A DNA stretch of 64,000 nucleotides from contig NZ_BAMN01000008.1 in NCBI RefSeq assembly GCF_000615905.1, positions 55,029 to 119,028 of the forward strand, written 5' to 3'. Below, one piece after another: positions 1-9,338 of this stretch; the stretch's first letter is position 1; each line of letters starts with the position of its first letter. The notes under the pieces are model-generated. The model was not told the DNA's origin and ran no database searches. It saw only the letters and a program-made list of their open reading frames with translations. The position numbers and the translations under genes are program-made. This DNA comes from Companilactobacillus nodensis DSM 19682 = JCM 14932 = NBRC 107160 (GTDB lineage Bacteria; Bacillota; Bacilli; Lactobacillales; Lactobacillaceae).

Positions 1-157
1 CAACAACTCGTTCGATCTTTTTGATCTGCTGAGTCAACGCTGGTTGTGTAATACCTAATGATTGAGCAGTTTTTGTGTAGCTCATATTTTTTGTTAATTC
101 GTCAAAATAGTTCAATGCTTTAGAACTAAATACGCGTCTTGATTTTTCGTCTAACAA
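1..157 (-). CDS. LysR-type transcriptional regulator, N-terminal fragment (runs off the window)
   Basis: Partial gene cut by the window edge; 52 codons are visible. The translation contains a winged helix-turn-helix of the LysR type, with the segment SYTKTAQSLGITQPALTQQI matching the recognition helix pattern of that family. The start is a TTG at 157, chosen because AGGAGG lies 8 bases upstream. LysR proteins bind DNA and respond to a small ligand through a C-terminal domain that is not in view, so the target cannot be named. It lies downstream of parC on the same strand. The 90 bases between them (158-247) show no clear terminator hairpin. Confidence 0.7.
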   Translation of the reverse strand, partial: MLDEKSRRVFSSKALNYFDELTKNMSYTKTAQSLGITQPALTQQIKKIERVV

Positions 158-247
158 TAAGACGTCCTCCTAATCATTGTGAAAAGATATTTCTAATTCC
201 ATGGAACAATCATACTATACAAACTAGAAATAATCTTGTTGTATTTA

Positions 248-2689
248 TTATTTTTCTATTACATTTTTCACAAATCTGATTGGATTTCCGTCAGTCTCTG
301 GATCCATGACAAATGATCCGTTCGAATATCTATCGGCGTTTTGATGTGAACTCTCATCTAATGAGATTTCTTGATTAGTATCAGTAACAACAGATAACTG
401 TTCATCACCTGAAATATTAGTTACCAATGAAACTCGGTGTGGAGCACGCTTTAATTCACGTAATGTTAAGACTCCTCGTCGAGCACGACTAGTTGATGGA
501 ATCTCTGATAATTTCATTTGTTTATACGATCCACGTTGTGTCAACAACGCAATCTTGTCACTTTCATCGGTTGATAAGAAATAACCGGCTAGTTTGTCAT
601 CATCTTTAAGACTGACAAACTTAACTCCGACAGCTTTACTACCGACAACTGGGACTTCACTAAGTGGAAAGGCTGAGGCATATGAATGCTCTGTGAAGAC
701 ATAGATCTGTCCGTTGCCATCCTCAGGAATGTAATACACATCCATAACCTTGGCATCATCAGTCTTCAACTTGCTATAACGGCTGGCACGTGACTTATAA
801 GTTCTACCTGGCAACAAGTCGCTAAAAGCAACTTGCTTAATGTAGTTCTCACTCGTACCGATTAAGAAAGTACCTTTTTCTTCCAAGTTCTTAAAGACGA
901 ACGCTTTGAGGATCGATTCGTCATTTGCCAAACCAATTTCTTGTGACAGGTGAGAACCCGTATCCTTCCAACGATTGTCATCGACTTCAAAAATTTGTCG
1001 ATAAATCATATTACCATTATCAGTAAAGATAAATAAATGATCTAATGTATTAACCTCTTGATCAAGGATTGGATAATCCTCGTCCTTCAAGCCATTGTCA
1101 CCAGCATCTGAAGCTTGGTATGAACGTAAACTACTACGTTTTACATATCCATCATGACTGACTAACAAACGAACATCTTCACTTGCAACTAGAACGCTTG
1201 TGTCAACTTCGATATCAGCAATCTTAGCTTCGATCTTAGTACGACGATCATCAGCGTATGTATCACGAACTTGACGAAGTTCCTTTTTGATGACCTTCAT
1301 CAGAGTTCCGTGATCATTAATGATTGTGTCTAGTGACTTAATTTGATCAGTTAACTCTTTATCTTCTTTTTGAAGTTCAGTCACATCGGTATTAGTCAAA
1401 CGATAAAGTTGCAATGACACAATGGCTTCAGCTTGATCTTCACTGAATTGATATTCCTTAACCAAATTATTCTTAGCATCGGACTTATTCTTACTACCGC
1501 GGATAGTTTTGATAACCTTATCCAAAATAGACAGAGCTTTGATCAGACCTTCAACGATGTGTAGGCGTTTCTTGGCCTTTTCCATATCAAACTTACTACG
1601 TCTTAAAACAACATCTTCTTGATGCTTAACGTATTCAGTTAAGATTTGAACCAGACCAACTTGTTGTGGGCGCATATCAGCGATAGCAACCATATTAAAG
1701 TTATATGATATCTGCAAATCAGTATTCTTAAATAAATAATTCAAAATACCCTGTGCATCAACATCTCGCTTCAATTCAACAACGATAGACAATCCTTGGC
1801 GGTCACTTTCATCACGAACTTCAGCGATTCCGTCGACCTTTTTAAGAACACGCATCTCATCCATTTTTTTAACCAAGAGTGCCTTATTAACTTCGTAAGG
1901 AATCTCAGTAATAACGATTTGTGATTTGTGTCCTCTTATTTCTTGGATCGATGTCTTAGAACGCAGGTATACCTTACCTCGTCCTGTTTGATAAGCCTCA
2001 CGGATACCTTCAGCACCTTGCAGAATACCACCAGTTGGGAAGTCAGGTCCCTTAACGATTTCCATCAAATCATCCAGTGTAGCACTAGGCTTGTCGATCA
2101 ACTTAATAGTTGCATCAATGACTTCACCCAAGTTATGTGGCGGGATCTCGGTCGCATAACCAGCTGAAATACCAGTTGCACCATTGACCAAGAGATTAGG
2201 AAATCTAGCCGGCAATACCTTGGGTTCTTTTTCGGTATCATCAAAGTTCCATTCCATATCAACTGTAGCTTTGTTAATATCACGTAACATTTCTGTGGAG
2301 ATTTTACTTAACCTAGCTTCGGTATAACGCATGGCAGCCGGTGGATCACCATCCATTGAACCATTGTTACCGTGCATTTCGATTAACGGATCACGTAGTT
2401 TCCAATCTTGAGATAAACGAACCATTGCTTCATAAATTGAAGAGTCACCATGGGGATGGAAGTTACCCATGACATTACCGACACCTTTAGCAGACTTTCT
2501 GAAGCCTTTGTCAAAAGTATTTCCATCAACGAACATTGAGTACAAAATTCTTCTTTGTACTGGCTTCAAACCATCCCTAATATCAGGTAACGCTCTTTCT
2601 TGAATAATTGATTTTGAATATCTCTCAAAACGATCTCCCATTATTTTTTCTAACGGCAGGTCTTGAATTTTAGGAGAATTTTTAGCCAA
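248..2689 (-). CDS. parC: DNA topoisomerase IV subunit A
   Basis: Breakage-reunion subunit of topoisomerase IV, which decatenates daughter chromosomes with ParE. The 813-residue length fits the family. The catalytic tyrosine is Y122 in [11 protein letters not shown]. The quinolone-determining region [13 protein letters not shown] (residues 78-90) has serine at S83 and glutamate at E87, the positions equivalent to S. aureus GrlA S80/E84, so no classical resistance substitution is present. The C-terminal beta-pinwheel lacks a canonical GyrA box (QRRGGRG), which separates it from GyrA. The start is TTG at 2689; its ribosome-binding site (AGGTGAT) overlaps the parE stop codon, so the two genes are co-transcribed and probably translationally coupled. 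Confidence 0.95.
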   Translation of the reverse strand: MAKNSPKIQDLPLEKIMGDRFERYSKSIIQERALPDIRDGLKPVQRRILYSMFVDGNTFDKGFRKSAKGVGNVMGNFHPHGDSSIYEAMVRLSQDWKLRDPLIEMHGNNGSMDGDPPAAMRYTEARLSKISTEMLRDINKATVDMEWNFDDTEKEPKVLPARFPNLLVNGATGISAGYATEIPPHNLGEVIDATIKLIDKPSATLDDLMEIVKGPDFPTGGILQGAEGIREAYQTGRGKVYLRSKTSIQEIRGHKSQIVITEIPYEVNKALLVKKMDEMRVLKKVDGIAEVRDESDRQGLSIVVELKRDVDAQGILNYLFKNTDLQISYNFNMVAIADMRPQQVGLVQILTEYVKHQEDVVLRRSKFDMEKAKKRLHIVEGLIKALSILDKVIKTIRGSKNKSDAKNNLVKEYQFSEDQAEAIVSLQLYRLTNTDVTELQKEDKELTDQIKSLDTIINDHGTLMKVIKKELRQVRDTYADDRRTKIEAKIADIEVDTSVLVASEDVRLLVSHDGYVKRSSLRSYQASDAGDNGLKDEDYPILDQEVNTLDHLFIFTDNGNMIYRQIFEVDDNRWKDTGSHLSQEIGLANDESILKAFVFKNLEEKGTFLIGTSENYIKQVAFSDLLPGRTYKSRASRYSKLKTDDAKVMDVYYIPEDGNGQIYVFTEHSYASAFPLSEVPVVGSKAVGVKFVSLKDDDKLAGYFLSTDESDKIALLTQRGSYKQMKLSEIPSTSRARRGVLTLRELKRAPHRVSLVTNISGDEQLSVVTDTNQEISLDESSHQNADRYSNGSFVMDPETDGNPIRFVKNVIEK

Positions 2690-2699
2690 TATATATCAC

Positions 2700-4700
2700 C
2701 TATTCCTTATTCAATAAATCATCAACGATTTTATTATCGATTGGATCAGTCTCGTCGACCTTTTCCAAAATATTGTCGCCCTCTTCTGTACCGTTGAATC
2801 GAACATTCTTCTCGATCCAGTCACGTCTAGGTTTAACTTTGTCACCCATCAGTGTTGTAACACGGCGCTCAGCTAGAGCAGCATCGTCGATATTGACACG
2901 AATTAAAATTCTTGATTCAGGATCCATAGTTGTATTCCACAACTGATCGGCATTCATTTCACCAAGACCCTTAAATCGTTGTAATTCGTAGCCTTTAACC
3001 ATTTCTTTGATAGCACTCTTCAACTCATCAGGAGTCCAGCAGTACTTCATCTTTGTCTTTTCACCCTTACCCTTTTGTAGCTTGTACAAAGGTGGCAAAG
3101 CAATATAGACATGTCCGGAATCAACTAATGGTCTCATGTAACGATAGAAGAATGTCAACAATAGAATCTGAATGTGGGAACCATCATCATCGGCATCGGT
3201 CATGATAATTACCTTATCGTAATTGCGGTCTTCTAGTTTGAAGTCTGCACCAACACCGGCTCCGATAGTATAAATCATTGTATTGATTTCTTCGTTTTTA
3301 TAAATATCTTCAAGTTTTGCTTTTTGAGTATTCAAAACCTTACCACGTAATGGCAAGATAGCTTGGAACTTACGATCCCGACCTTGCTTAGCGGAACCAC
3401 CAGCTGAATCACCCTCGACTAAGAATAGCTCATTCTTAGCAGCATTCTTAGATTGCGCTGGAGTAAGCTTCCCAGACAATAAGCCATCAGTTTTTTTGTT
3501 TTTCTTACCATTTCTAGTAGTTTCACGCGCTTTTCTAGCCGCTTCACGTGCCTCACGCGCCTTCAGAGACTTCTTTACAAGAGTTTGGGCCTGTTCCCCA
3601 TTCTCCATCAAATAAAAGCTCATCTGCTCGTATACTAGCTGATCTACAGCAGATCTGGCTTGCGGTGTACCCAATTTACCTTTGGTCTGACCTTCAAACT
3701 GAAGGATCTCTTCGGGAATACGGACTGAAATGATAGCTGAGAGCCCCTCACGAACGTCGCTGCCTTCAAGGTTCTTACTATTCTCCTTCAACAATCCAAC
3801 TTTTCTAGCATAATCATTGAACGCCTTAGTAAGCCCTGACTTCATACCAGATTCGTGAGTACCACCATCAGCGGTTCTAACATTATTGACGAATGAAATA
3901 ATGTTCTCTGAGTATCCGTCGTTATATTGACCAGAAAATTCGATTTCCATATCTGAATTAGTACCTTCAATATAGAAAATACCGCCGATCGTATCTTTAT
4001 CTTCGTTTAGATATTTAACGAAAGATTGAATACCATCTTCATAATGAAAAACATCAGTCTTTTCTTCCTCACCACGTTTGTCAGTGATAGTGAACTTAAC
4101 ACCCTTAAGTAAGAAAGCTGATTCGCGAAGTCTTTCGGCTAACGTATCGTAATTGTATTTAGTTGTTTGGAAGATACTTGCATCAGGCTTAAAGCTGATA
4201 GTCGTACCACTATCTTCCTTGGTCGTTCCAGTCTTCTTGAGTGTTCCAACTGGATGGCCACCATTTTCAAATCTTTCTTCGTATACTTTATGGTCACGTA
4301 CAACACGTACAGTCATCCATTCGGACAATGCATTAACAACAGAAGAACCAACCCCGTGAAGTCCACCGGAAGTCTTGTAACTATTCTCGGAGAACTTACC
4401 ACCGGCATGAAGTACCGTTAAGATAACTTCAATTGTTGGCTTACCGCTGGAGTGCATCCCTGTAGGCATTCCACGTCCATGATCGACAACCGTGATACTA
4501 CCGTCATGATTGATCGTAACGTTTATTTCTTTTCCAAATCCTGATAGAGCTTCGTCAACCGCGTTATCAACGATTTCATAGACTAAGTGATGTAGTCCAC
4601 GAGTATCAGTTGAACCAATGTACATACCTGGACGCTTACGAACAGCTTCCAAGCCTTCCAAAATCTGGATCGACGAATCATCATAAGATGATTTTGGCAT
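2700..4700 (-). CDS. parE: DNA topoisomerase IV subunit B
   Basis: ATPase subunit of topoisomerase IV, 666 residues. Visible motifs in order: GHKL ATPase region with VDNAVDEAL (about residues 44-52) and GGLHGVGSS (112-120); QTKGKLGT of the transducer domain; TOPRIM domain with VEGDSAGGSA near residue 428 and the metal-binding DADDDGSHI. The ATG at 4700 has GGAATG upstream. First gene of parE-parC, followed by parC after 10 bases. The intergenic region towards plsY carries a LexA/DinR-type box, suggesting damage-inducible expression as described for parEC in Bacillus subtilis. Confidence 0.95.
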   Translation of the reverse strand: MPKSSYDDSSIQILEGLEAVRKRPGMYIGSTDTRGLHHLVYEIVDNAVDEALSGFGKEINVTINHDGSITVVDHGRGMPTGMHSSGKPTIEVILTVLHAGGKFSENSYKTSGGLHGVGSSVVNALSEWMTVRVVRDHKVYEERFENGGHPVGTLKKTGTTKEDSGTTISFKPDASIFQTTKYNYDTLAERLRESAFLLKGVKFTITDKRGEEEKTDVFHYEDGIQSFVKYLNEDKDTIGGIFYIEGTNSDMEIEFSGQYNDGYSENIISFVNNVRTADGGTHESGMKSGLTKAFNDYARKVGLLKENSKNLEGSDVREGLSAIISVRIPEEILQFEGQTKGKLGTPQARSAVDQLVYEQMSFYLMENGEQAQTLVKKSLKAREAREAARKARETTRNGKKNKKTDGLLSGKLTPAQSKNAAKNELFLVEGDSAGGSAKQGRDRKFQAILPLRGKVLNTQKAKLEDIYKNEEINTMIYTIGAGVGADFKLEDRNYDKVIIMTDADDDGSHIQILLLTFFYRYMRPLVDSGHVYIALPPLYKLQKGKGEKTKMKYCWTPDELKSAIKEMVKGYELQRFKGLGEMNADQLWNTTMDPESRILIRVNIDDAALAERRVTTLMGDKVKPRRDWIEKNVRFNGTEEGDNILEKVDETDPIDNKIVDDLLNKE

Positions 4701-4781
4701 TTATATCATTCCTTTTTTATTAATTACTAGCTCGACATTTTACTATTATATCACTATATTTTAACACCTAAGAATCTTTTT

Positions 4782-4793
4782 GAACATATGTTC
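4782..4793 (-). promoter_or_regulatory. LexA (DinR) box upstream of parE
   Basis: The sequence GAACATATGTTC is a perfect 12-base palindrome matching the Firmicute SOS operator GAAC-N4-GTTC, and it is flanked by a G giving CGAACATATGTTC on the parE strand. It lies 82 bases upstream of the parE ATG, just upstream of a TATAAT at 4745-4750. It could also influence the divergent plsY gene. Confidence 0.7.
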
Positions 4794-4843
4794 GATTTTT
4801 AGACTTTTACTTTTTAGTCGTTTTAGTAGATAATGTCTAAGTT

Positions 4844-4871
4844 GGTATTTGTTATTCGAAATAAAAATACC
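4844..4871. promoter_or_regulatory. Inverted repeat upstream of plsY
   Basis: GGTATTT at 4844-4850 and AAATACC at 4865-4871 form perfect 7-base arms around an AT-rich centre, about 50 bases before the plsY start. It has no following T-run, so it is more likely an operator or mRNA leader hairpin than a terminator. No regulator can be assigned. Confidence 0.35.
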
Positions 4872-4919
4872 TTAGAGTTACAATATACCAAAAAATAAAA
4901 CATAGAGAGTGATTTTTAT

Positions 4920-5540
4920 ATGAAACTTCTCATTTGTGCAATTCTAGCCTACTTAATTGGCTCATTCCCAACCGCATACATAGTTGGTAAAGTATTTTTC
5001 CATAAAAATATTTTTAACTACGGTAGTGGAAACGTTGGAACAACTAACGCATATCGAGTATTCGGCCCATATGCAGGTACAGGGGTCTTAGTAGTCGATA
5101 TCTTGAAAGGAACTTTAGGGGCACTGATGCCTGTGTTCTTCGGACTCGATCATCATTGGATCTTATTCATTGGAATTTTTGCCGTAATCGGGCATGTCTT
5201 TTCGATCTTCCTCAAATTCCGTGGTGGTAAAGCAGTAGCTACGAGTGCTGGTATTCTTCTAGCCTATAATCCACTATTGTTCGCAATTTGTTTTATCTGT
5301 CTAGCAACGATCGTCTATGTTACTAGTATGGTCAGTGTGGCAAGCTTAACAACTGTCTTATTCTTCGCCATTGCATCTATATTCCTGCATGACTGGATTT
5401 TGACCACAGCAGCGGTCATCGTCACTATTATCGTATATGTACGTCACATACCGAATATCAAGCGTTTGATCAAAGGAAAAGAAAATCTCGTTCCTATTGG
5501 ATTAGCTTATAAACGCCAACAAAAAAACGACCAAAAATAA
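4920..5540 (+). CDS. plsY: Glycerol-3-phosphate acyltransferase PlsY
   Basis: Membrane enzyme that transfers an acyl group from acyl-phosphate to glycerol-3-phosphate, the first acylation of phospholipid synthesis with PlsX as donor-maker. The 206-residue protein has about five hydrophobic segments and the family motifs SGNVGTTNAYR (residues 36-46) and KFRGGKAVATSAG (99-111). The ATG at 4920 follows GAGAGTGAT. It is a single gene, divergent from parE, with its stop codon in the loop of a bidirectional terminator shared with the convergent epimerase gene. Confidence 0.93.
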   Translation: MKLLICAILAYLIGSFPTAYIVGKVFFHKNIFNYGSGNVGTTNAYRVFGPYAGTGVLVVDILKGTLGALMPVFFGLDHHWILFIGIFAVIGHVFSIFLKFRGGKAVATSAGILLAYNPLLFAICFICLATIVYVTSMVSVASLTTVLFFAIASIFLHDWILTTAAVIVTIIVYVRHIPNIKRLIKGKENLVPIGLAYKRQQKNDQK

Positions 5541-5555
5541 TTGGTCGTTTTTTTT
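5525..5555. terminator. Bidirectional terminator between plsY and the epimerase gene
   Basis: Arms AAACGACCAA (5525-5534) and TTGGTCGTTT (5541-5550) pair perfectly around a 6-base loop that holds the plsY TAA. T-runs flank both sides, so it can stop transcription from either strand. Confidence 0.9.
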
Positions 5556-5559
5556 ATGT

Positions 5560-6435
5560 CTACTTAATTGAAATACTGAAGTATGCCTCGAATTGTTCGC
5601 TAGGAGCCAATTTGTTAACGCCATACTTAGTCTTAAAGTTATTGTCACTGTCTTTCTTGTCAGCAAGTCCCCACCATGGTTCGATACACATGAAGTTACC
5701 TGCATCAGGATATGTTGACCACATACCGAAGTATTTGGCATTTCCTGTATCAAGAGTTAGCTTGTGTGCTGACTTCTCGCTTGAGATCGATACTACTGCT
5801 GGATCGTTTAAGCGATAGACAACAGCATCGTCTTTGAATTCATCACGATTCATTGCAAAGTTTTGATTTTCAACTTTGTGTTCAGTATCAAGGTCGATTT
5901 GGTGTTCTACGATAGGAATACTTGTTCTTGTTTCAGCTGGATCAACTTCAACATTGAAGTCCTCGAACTTAAGATTCTTGTCAAATGGAACTGAGAAACC
6001 AGGATGTGCACCAATATTGAAGTACATATCGTCTGATTCTTCAAGACTATCGACTAAGTAACTAACTTGTACTGTATCTTTAACAAGTTGATAAATAACA
6101 CTCAACTTGAAGTGATATGGATACTTAGCAAGACTTGCTTCACTTGTTGTGAGTGTCAAAACAAGCTTTGAATCTGTTTGTGATTCAAGAGTGAACTCTT
6201 GATCTCTAGCAAATCCATGTTGTGTCATCTTATATTCTTTGCCATCAATAAAGTAATGGTCATCCTTTAAACGTCCAACAATTGGGAAGAGGATTGGCGC
6301 ATGTCTACCCCAGAAGTTTGAATCTGCTTGCCAAATGAACTCAACGTCCTTGTCATCTTTGATGCTGCTTAATTCAGCACCTTTTGAATTGACTTGAACG
6401 GTTAAGAAGTCGTTCTTTAATTCGTACATTTCCAT
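5560..6435 (-). CDS. Aldose 1-epimerase family protein (LacX-like)
   Basis: 291-residue member of the galactose mutarotase superfamily, closest in pattern to the LacX-like subgroup. Recognised from FIWQADSNFWGRHAPILFP near the N-terminus, the HGFARD segment (His as candidate catalytic acid), GAHPGFSVPF and EPWWGLAD. Family members interconvert alpha and beta sugar anomers, but the substrate of LacX-like proteins is not firmly known. The ATG at 6435 has GGGGGAAAG as ribosome-binding site, which overlaps the end of hslU; it is therefore the last gene of the hslV-hslU transcript. No sugar genes lie next to it, so its physiological role is open. Confidence 0.85.
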   Translation of the reverse strand: MEMYELKNDFLTVQVNSKGAELSSIKDDKDVEFIWQADSNFWGRHAPILFPIVGRLKDDHYFIDGKEYKMTQHGFARDQEFTLESQTDSKLVLTLTTSEASLAKYPYHFKLSVIYQLVKDTVQVSYLVDSLEESDDMYFNIGAHPGFSVPFDKNLKFEDFNVEVDPAETRTSIPIVEHQIDLDTEHKVENQNFAMNRDEFKDDAVVYRLNDPAVVSISSEKSAHKLTLDTGNAKYFGMWSTYPDAGNFMCIEPWWGLADKKDSDNNFKTKYGVNKLAPSEQFEAYFSISIK

Positions 6436-6446
6436 AATCTTTCCCC

Positions 6447-7886
6447 CTAGAGAATATAACGCGATAGATCCTGATCATCGGCAATTTTACCGACTTGCTC
6501 TTTGACGTACTCACGAGTGATCGTAATATCACCCATTTGCATATCTGGACCTTCATATAGAATATCTGCCAAAATCTTTTCTAGCACGGTTGCCAACCTT
6601 CTGGCACCAATGTTCTGATTAGTATTATTAAGGTTGAAAGCGATTTTTGCAATCTCTTCAACTGATTCTTTAGTAAAAGTTAAATGAATTCCATCTGCAC
6701 GAGTCAATGCAACATATTGCTTAGTCAAAGCATTGTCAGGTTTAGTTAGGATTTGAATAAAGTCTTCCTCAGTCAAATCTTGTAATTCAACACGAATTGG
6801 AAAACGTCCTTGCAATTCAGCAATTAAATCACTAGGTTTGCTTTCAGCAAAAGCACCAGAAGCAATGAACAAAATATGATCAGTATTAACGGCACCATAC
6901 TTAGTATTGATCTGTGAGCCTTCAACGATGGGTAAAATATCACGTTGAACACCTTCACGAGAAACCTCTCCAGAATTCTTCTTACTTCCGGCAGCAATCT
7001 TATCAAACTCATCAATAAAGATAATTCCGTTATTTTGAGTACGTTCGATTGCTGATTGATAGATCTCATCATGATCGACACGTTTTTGTGATTCTTGTTG
7101 AATCAACAATTCACGTGCTTCGCTAACTGTCAGAGTTCTAGTGATCATCTTCTTAGGCATCAACGAATCCATCATGCCACCCATATCAAGACCCATTTGA
7201 GCCATTTGGTCATTCATAGGGTTCACTTTACGTGATTCTTCAACTTTGATAGTAACTTCGTGGTCTTCAAGCAAGCCCTTATCCAATTGTTCTTTAACTG
7301 ATAGTCGTTGGTCACGTACTTCGTCAGTTACATCCGCATTACTATCGGGATCGTCATCGTTATTATTTTGACCACCCAATGCATCTTGTAAGTTTGATGA
7401 GTTTTGAAGGTTGTTCAACATAGACATAAAGTCCATATTGTTATTTTCTTGACGGCGTTCCTTCTTGATACCGGGAACTAGTAACTTAACCAATTTCTTA
7501 TCAACGTCACGACGAACTTCAGGACGAATCTCATCGAACTTTTCTTTTTCTTCCATCGTTACTGCAACGTCGACCAAATCACGAACCATTGATTCAACAT
7601 CACGTCCAACGTATCCAACTTCAGTAAACTTAGTAGCTTCAACCTTTACGAATGGAGCTTTAACAACTTTAGCCAGACGTCGAGCAATTTCGGTTTTACC
7701 AACACCAGTTGGTCCAATCATCATCAAGTTCTTTGGAGTAATTTCTTGTTGTAACTTCTTTGGGACTTGCATACGGCGATAACGATTGTACAATGCAATC
7801 GCAACAGCCTTCTTAGCATCATCCTGTCCAATAATATAATTATCCAATTGAGCGACTATTTCTTTAGGTGTTAAAATGTTGTCCAT
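6447..7886 (-). CDS. hslU: ATP-dependent protease ATPase subunit HslU (ClpY)
   Basis: AAA+ unfoldase that feeds substrates to HslV. At 479 residues it is slightly longer than most HslU because of an Asn/Asp-rich stretch in the I-domain (about residues 150-190). Walker A GPTGVGKTE is at residues 58-66, Walker B is IIFIDEFDKI, and the C-terminal tail ends DLSRYIL, the segment that docks into HslV pockets. The ATG at 7886 has GGAGAG upstream. It sits 15 bases after hslV, as expected for the complex partners. Confidence 0.96.
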   Translation of the reverse strand: MDNILTPKEIVAQLDNYIIGQDDAKKAVAIALYNRYRRMQVPKKLQQEITPKNLMMIGPTGVGKTEIARRLAKVVKAPFVKVEATKFTEVGYVGRDVESMVRDLVDVAVTMEEKEKFDEIRPEVRRDVDKKLVKLLVPGIKKERRQENNNMDFMSMLNNLQNSSNLQDALGGQNNNDDDPDSNADVTDEVRDQRLSVKEQLDKGLLEDHEVTIKVEESRKVNPMNDQMAQMGLDMGGMMDSLMPKKMITRTLTVSEARELLIQQESQKRVDHDEIYQSAIERTQNNGIIFIDEFDKIAAGSKKNSGEVSREGVQRDILPIVEGSQINTKYGAVNTDHILFIASGAFAESKPSDLIAELQGRFPIRVELQDLTEEDFIQILTKPDNALTKQYVALTRADGIHLTFTKESVEEIAKIAFNLNNTNQNIGARRLATVLEKILADILYEGPDMQMGDITITREYVKEQVGKIADDQDLSRYIL

Positions 7887-7901
7887 TTATTACTCTCCAA
7901 T

Positions 7902-8426
7902 TTAAAATTTGTCTGAAATAATATTATCGTTTGTAAAAATATCGATTCCTGAAGCAATTTTGATCGACTCACGAGCAATCTGTTCTGCATCCATATCTTG
8001 AGCATGGCGTTGCATAGCGATTGCTGCGGCTTGAGCAAAATTACCACCTGAACCAATCGACACTACATCTTCATCTGGTTCGATGATTTCACCACTACCA
8101 GAGATCAATAGCAGGTTATCCTTATCCATGGCGATCAACATAGCCTCAAGCTTTTGAAGAGTAGGATCTTTTCTCCAGTCTTGAGCTAATTCAACCGCAG
8201 CACGTTTAAGATTACCGGAATATGATTTTAATTTCTTCTCTAACCAGTCTTGCAATGTAATAGCATCAGCGACACCACCAGCGAATCCGATAATAACTTG
8301 ATCATCGAAGATACGTCTGATCTTGTGGGCTGAGCCTTTCATAATGAATTTCTCACTTAATGTAACTTGTCCATCACCAGCAATAGCTGTATGGCCATCA
8401 TGTTTAACTGCAACAATAGTAGTCAT
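7902..8426 (-). CDS. hslV: ATP-dependent protease subunit HslV (ClpQ)
   Basis: Proteolytic subunit of the HslUV complex, 174 residues. It begins MTTIVAVKHDG: removal of Met exposes the N-terminal threonine nucleophile, the usual arrangement outside the Bacillus CodW group, which starts with serine. GDGQVTL and FAGGVADAITL are family-typical. Located between xerC and hslU on the minus strand, with 13 bases to xerC. The ATG at 8426 has GGCAGGTAAATAA upstream. Confidence 0.95.
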   Translation of the reverse strand: MTTIVAVKHDGHTAIAGDGQVTLSEKFIMKGSAHKIRRIFDDQVIIGFAGGVADAITLQDWLEKKLKSYSGNLKRAAVELAQDWRKDPTLQKLEAMLIAMDKDNLLLISGSGEIIEPDEDVVSIGSGGNFAQAAAIAMQRHAQDMDAEQIARESIKIASGIDIFTNDNIISDKF

Positions 8427-8439
8427 TTATTTACCTGCC

Positions 8440-9338
8440 TTACCTTGGAAAATATTTTTTATAGTCTTTTTGTAGATGTTCCATCGTCACATGTGTATAG
8501 ATCTGTGTCGTCGAAAGACTCGAATGTCCAAGTAACTCCTGAACTGTTCTCAGATCAGCGCCATGATCCAACATGTGTGTGGCAAAGGTGTGACGAATCA
8601 TATGGGGATGGATATCTGAAGTCAAACTAGTTTTTTGATAACTTGATTCAAGATATATTCAATCCCACGACTAGTCAGACCCTTACCACGGTTATTGACA
8701 AAGACAAATTGATGGTCCTGTTTACCAGCGGCCATCAATTTTTTTCTGCCGTCATCGATATAACGTTTTAGTGCATTAATGGAATAACTGCCAAAGGGAA
8801 CATAGCGATCTTTGTCACCTTTACCATGTACGAGGACAATGCCATTAGTAAAGTCCAATTGCTCTAATTGCAAGTTGGAACATTCACTGACACGCATCCC
8901 TGTAGCATATAATAACTCTAACAAAGCTGAGTTTCTTTCAGAAAGAGGATCATCGCCCTTCACAGCTTCGAAGAGTTGATTCATTTCTTTTTCATAAAAG
9001 AAACGTGGAAGTTTTCTTCCCTTGTGGCGTAACTGAACTAAATCGAATGGGTTAGTCTTAATGAATTTATTGCGCAACATGAAATTATAAAACGACCGCA
9101 ACGCAGAAATTCTCCTAGCCACTGTTTCGTCAGCATAATCTTTTTCATCCAAATAGGTCAAATAAGTTTCAACATCAACGCGATTGACTTTTGTGAATCC
9201 TTTGAAACCACCATTCTGATCCAAAAATTTCACAAAATTATTAATATCTTCTAAATATGAGCTCTTTGTATCTTGAGAATAATGGTGATTGATCATCAAA
9301 TAATCAATGAACTTATCAATTAAATCTTGTTCTATCAC
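8440..9338 (-). CDS. xerC: Tyrosine recombinase XerC, frameshifted as sequenced
   Basis: Site-specific recombinase that resolves chromosome dimers at dif with XerD. The N-terminal part (GTG at 9338 to a premature stop near 8622) holds the SAM-like core-binding domain and the first catalytic Arg in ATGMRVSE; the C-terminal part, in another frame to 8440, holds [14 protein letters not shown], the [15 protein letters not shown] segment and the nucleophilic tyrosine. Adding one A to the A6 run (plus-strand T6 at 8631-8636) gives the consensus [18 protein letters not shown]. The GTG start shares its G with the topA stop codon (TAGTG), so xerC is coupled to topA. Probably intact in the organism. 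Confidence 0.88.
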
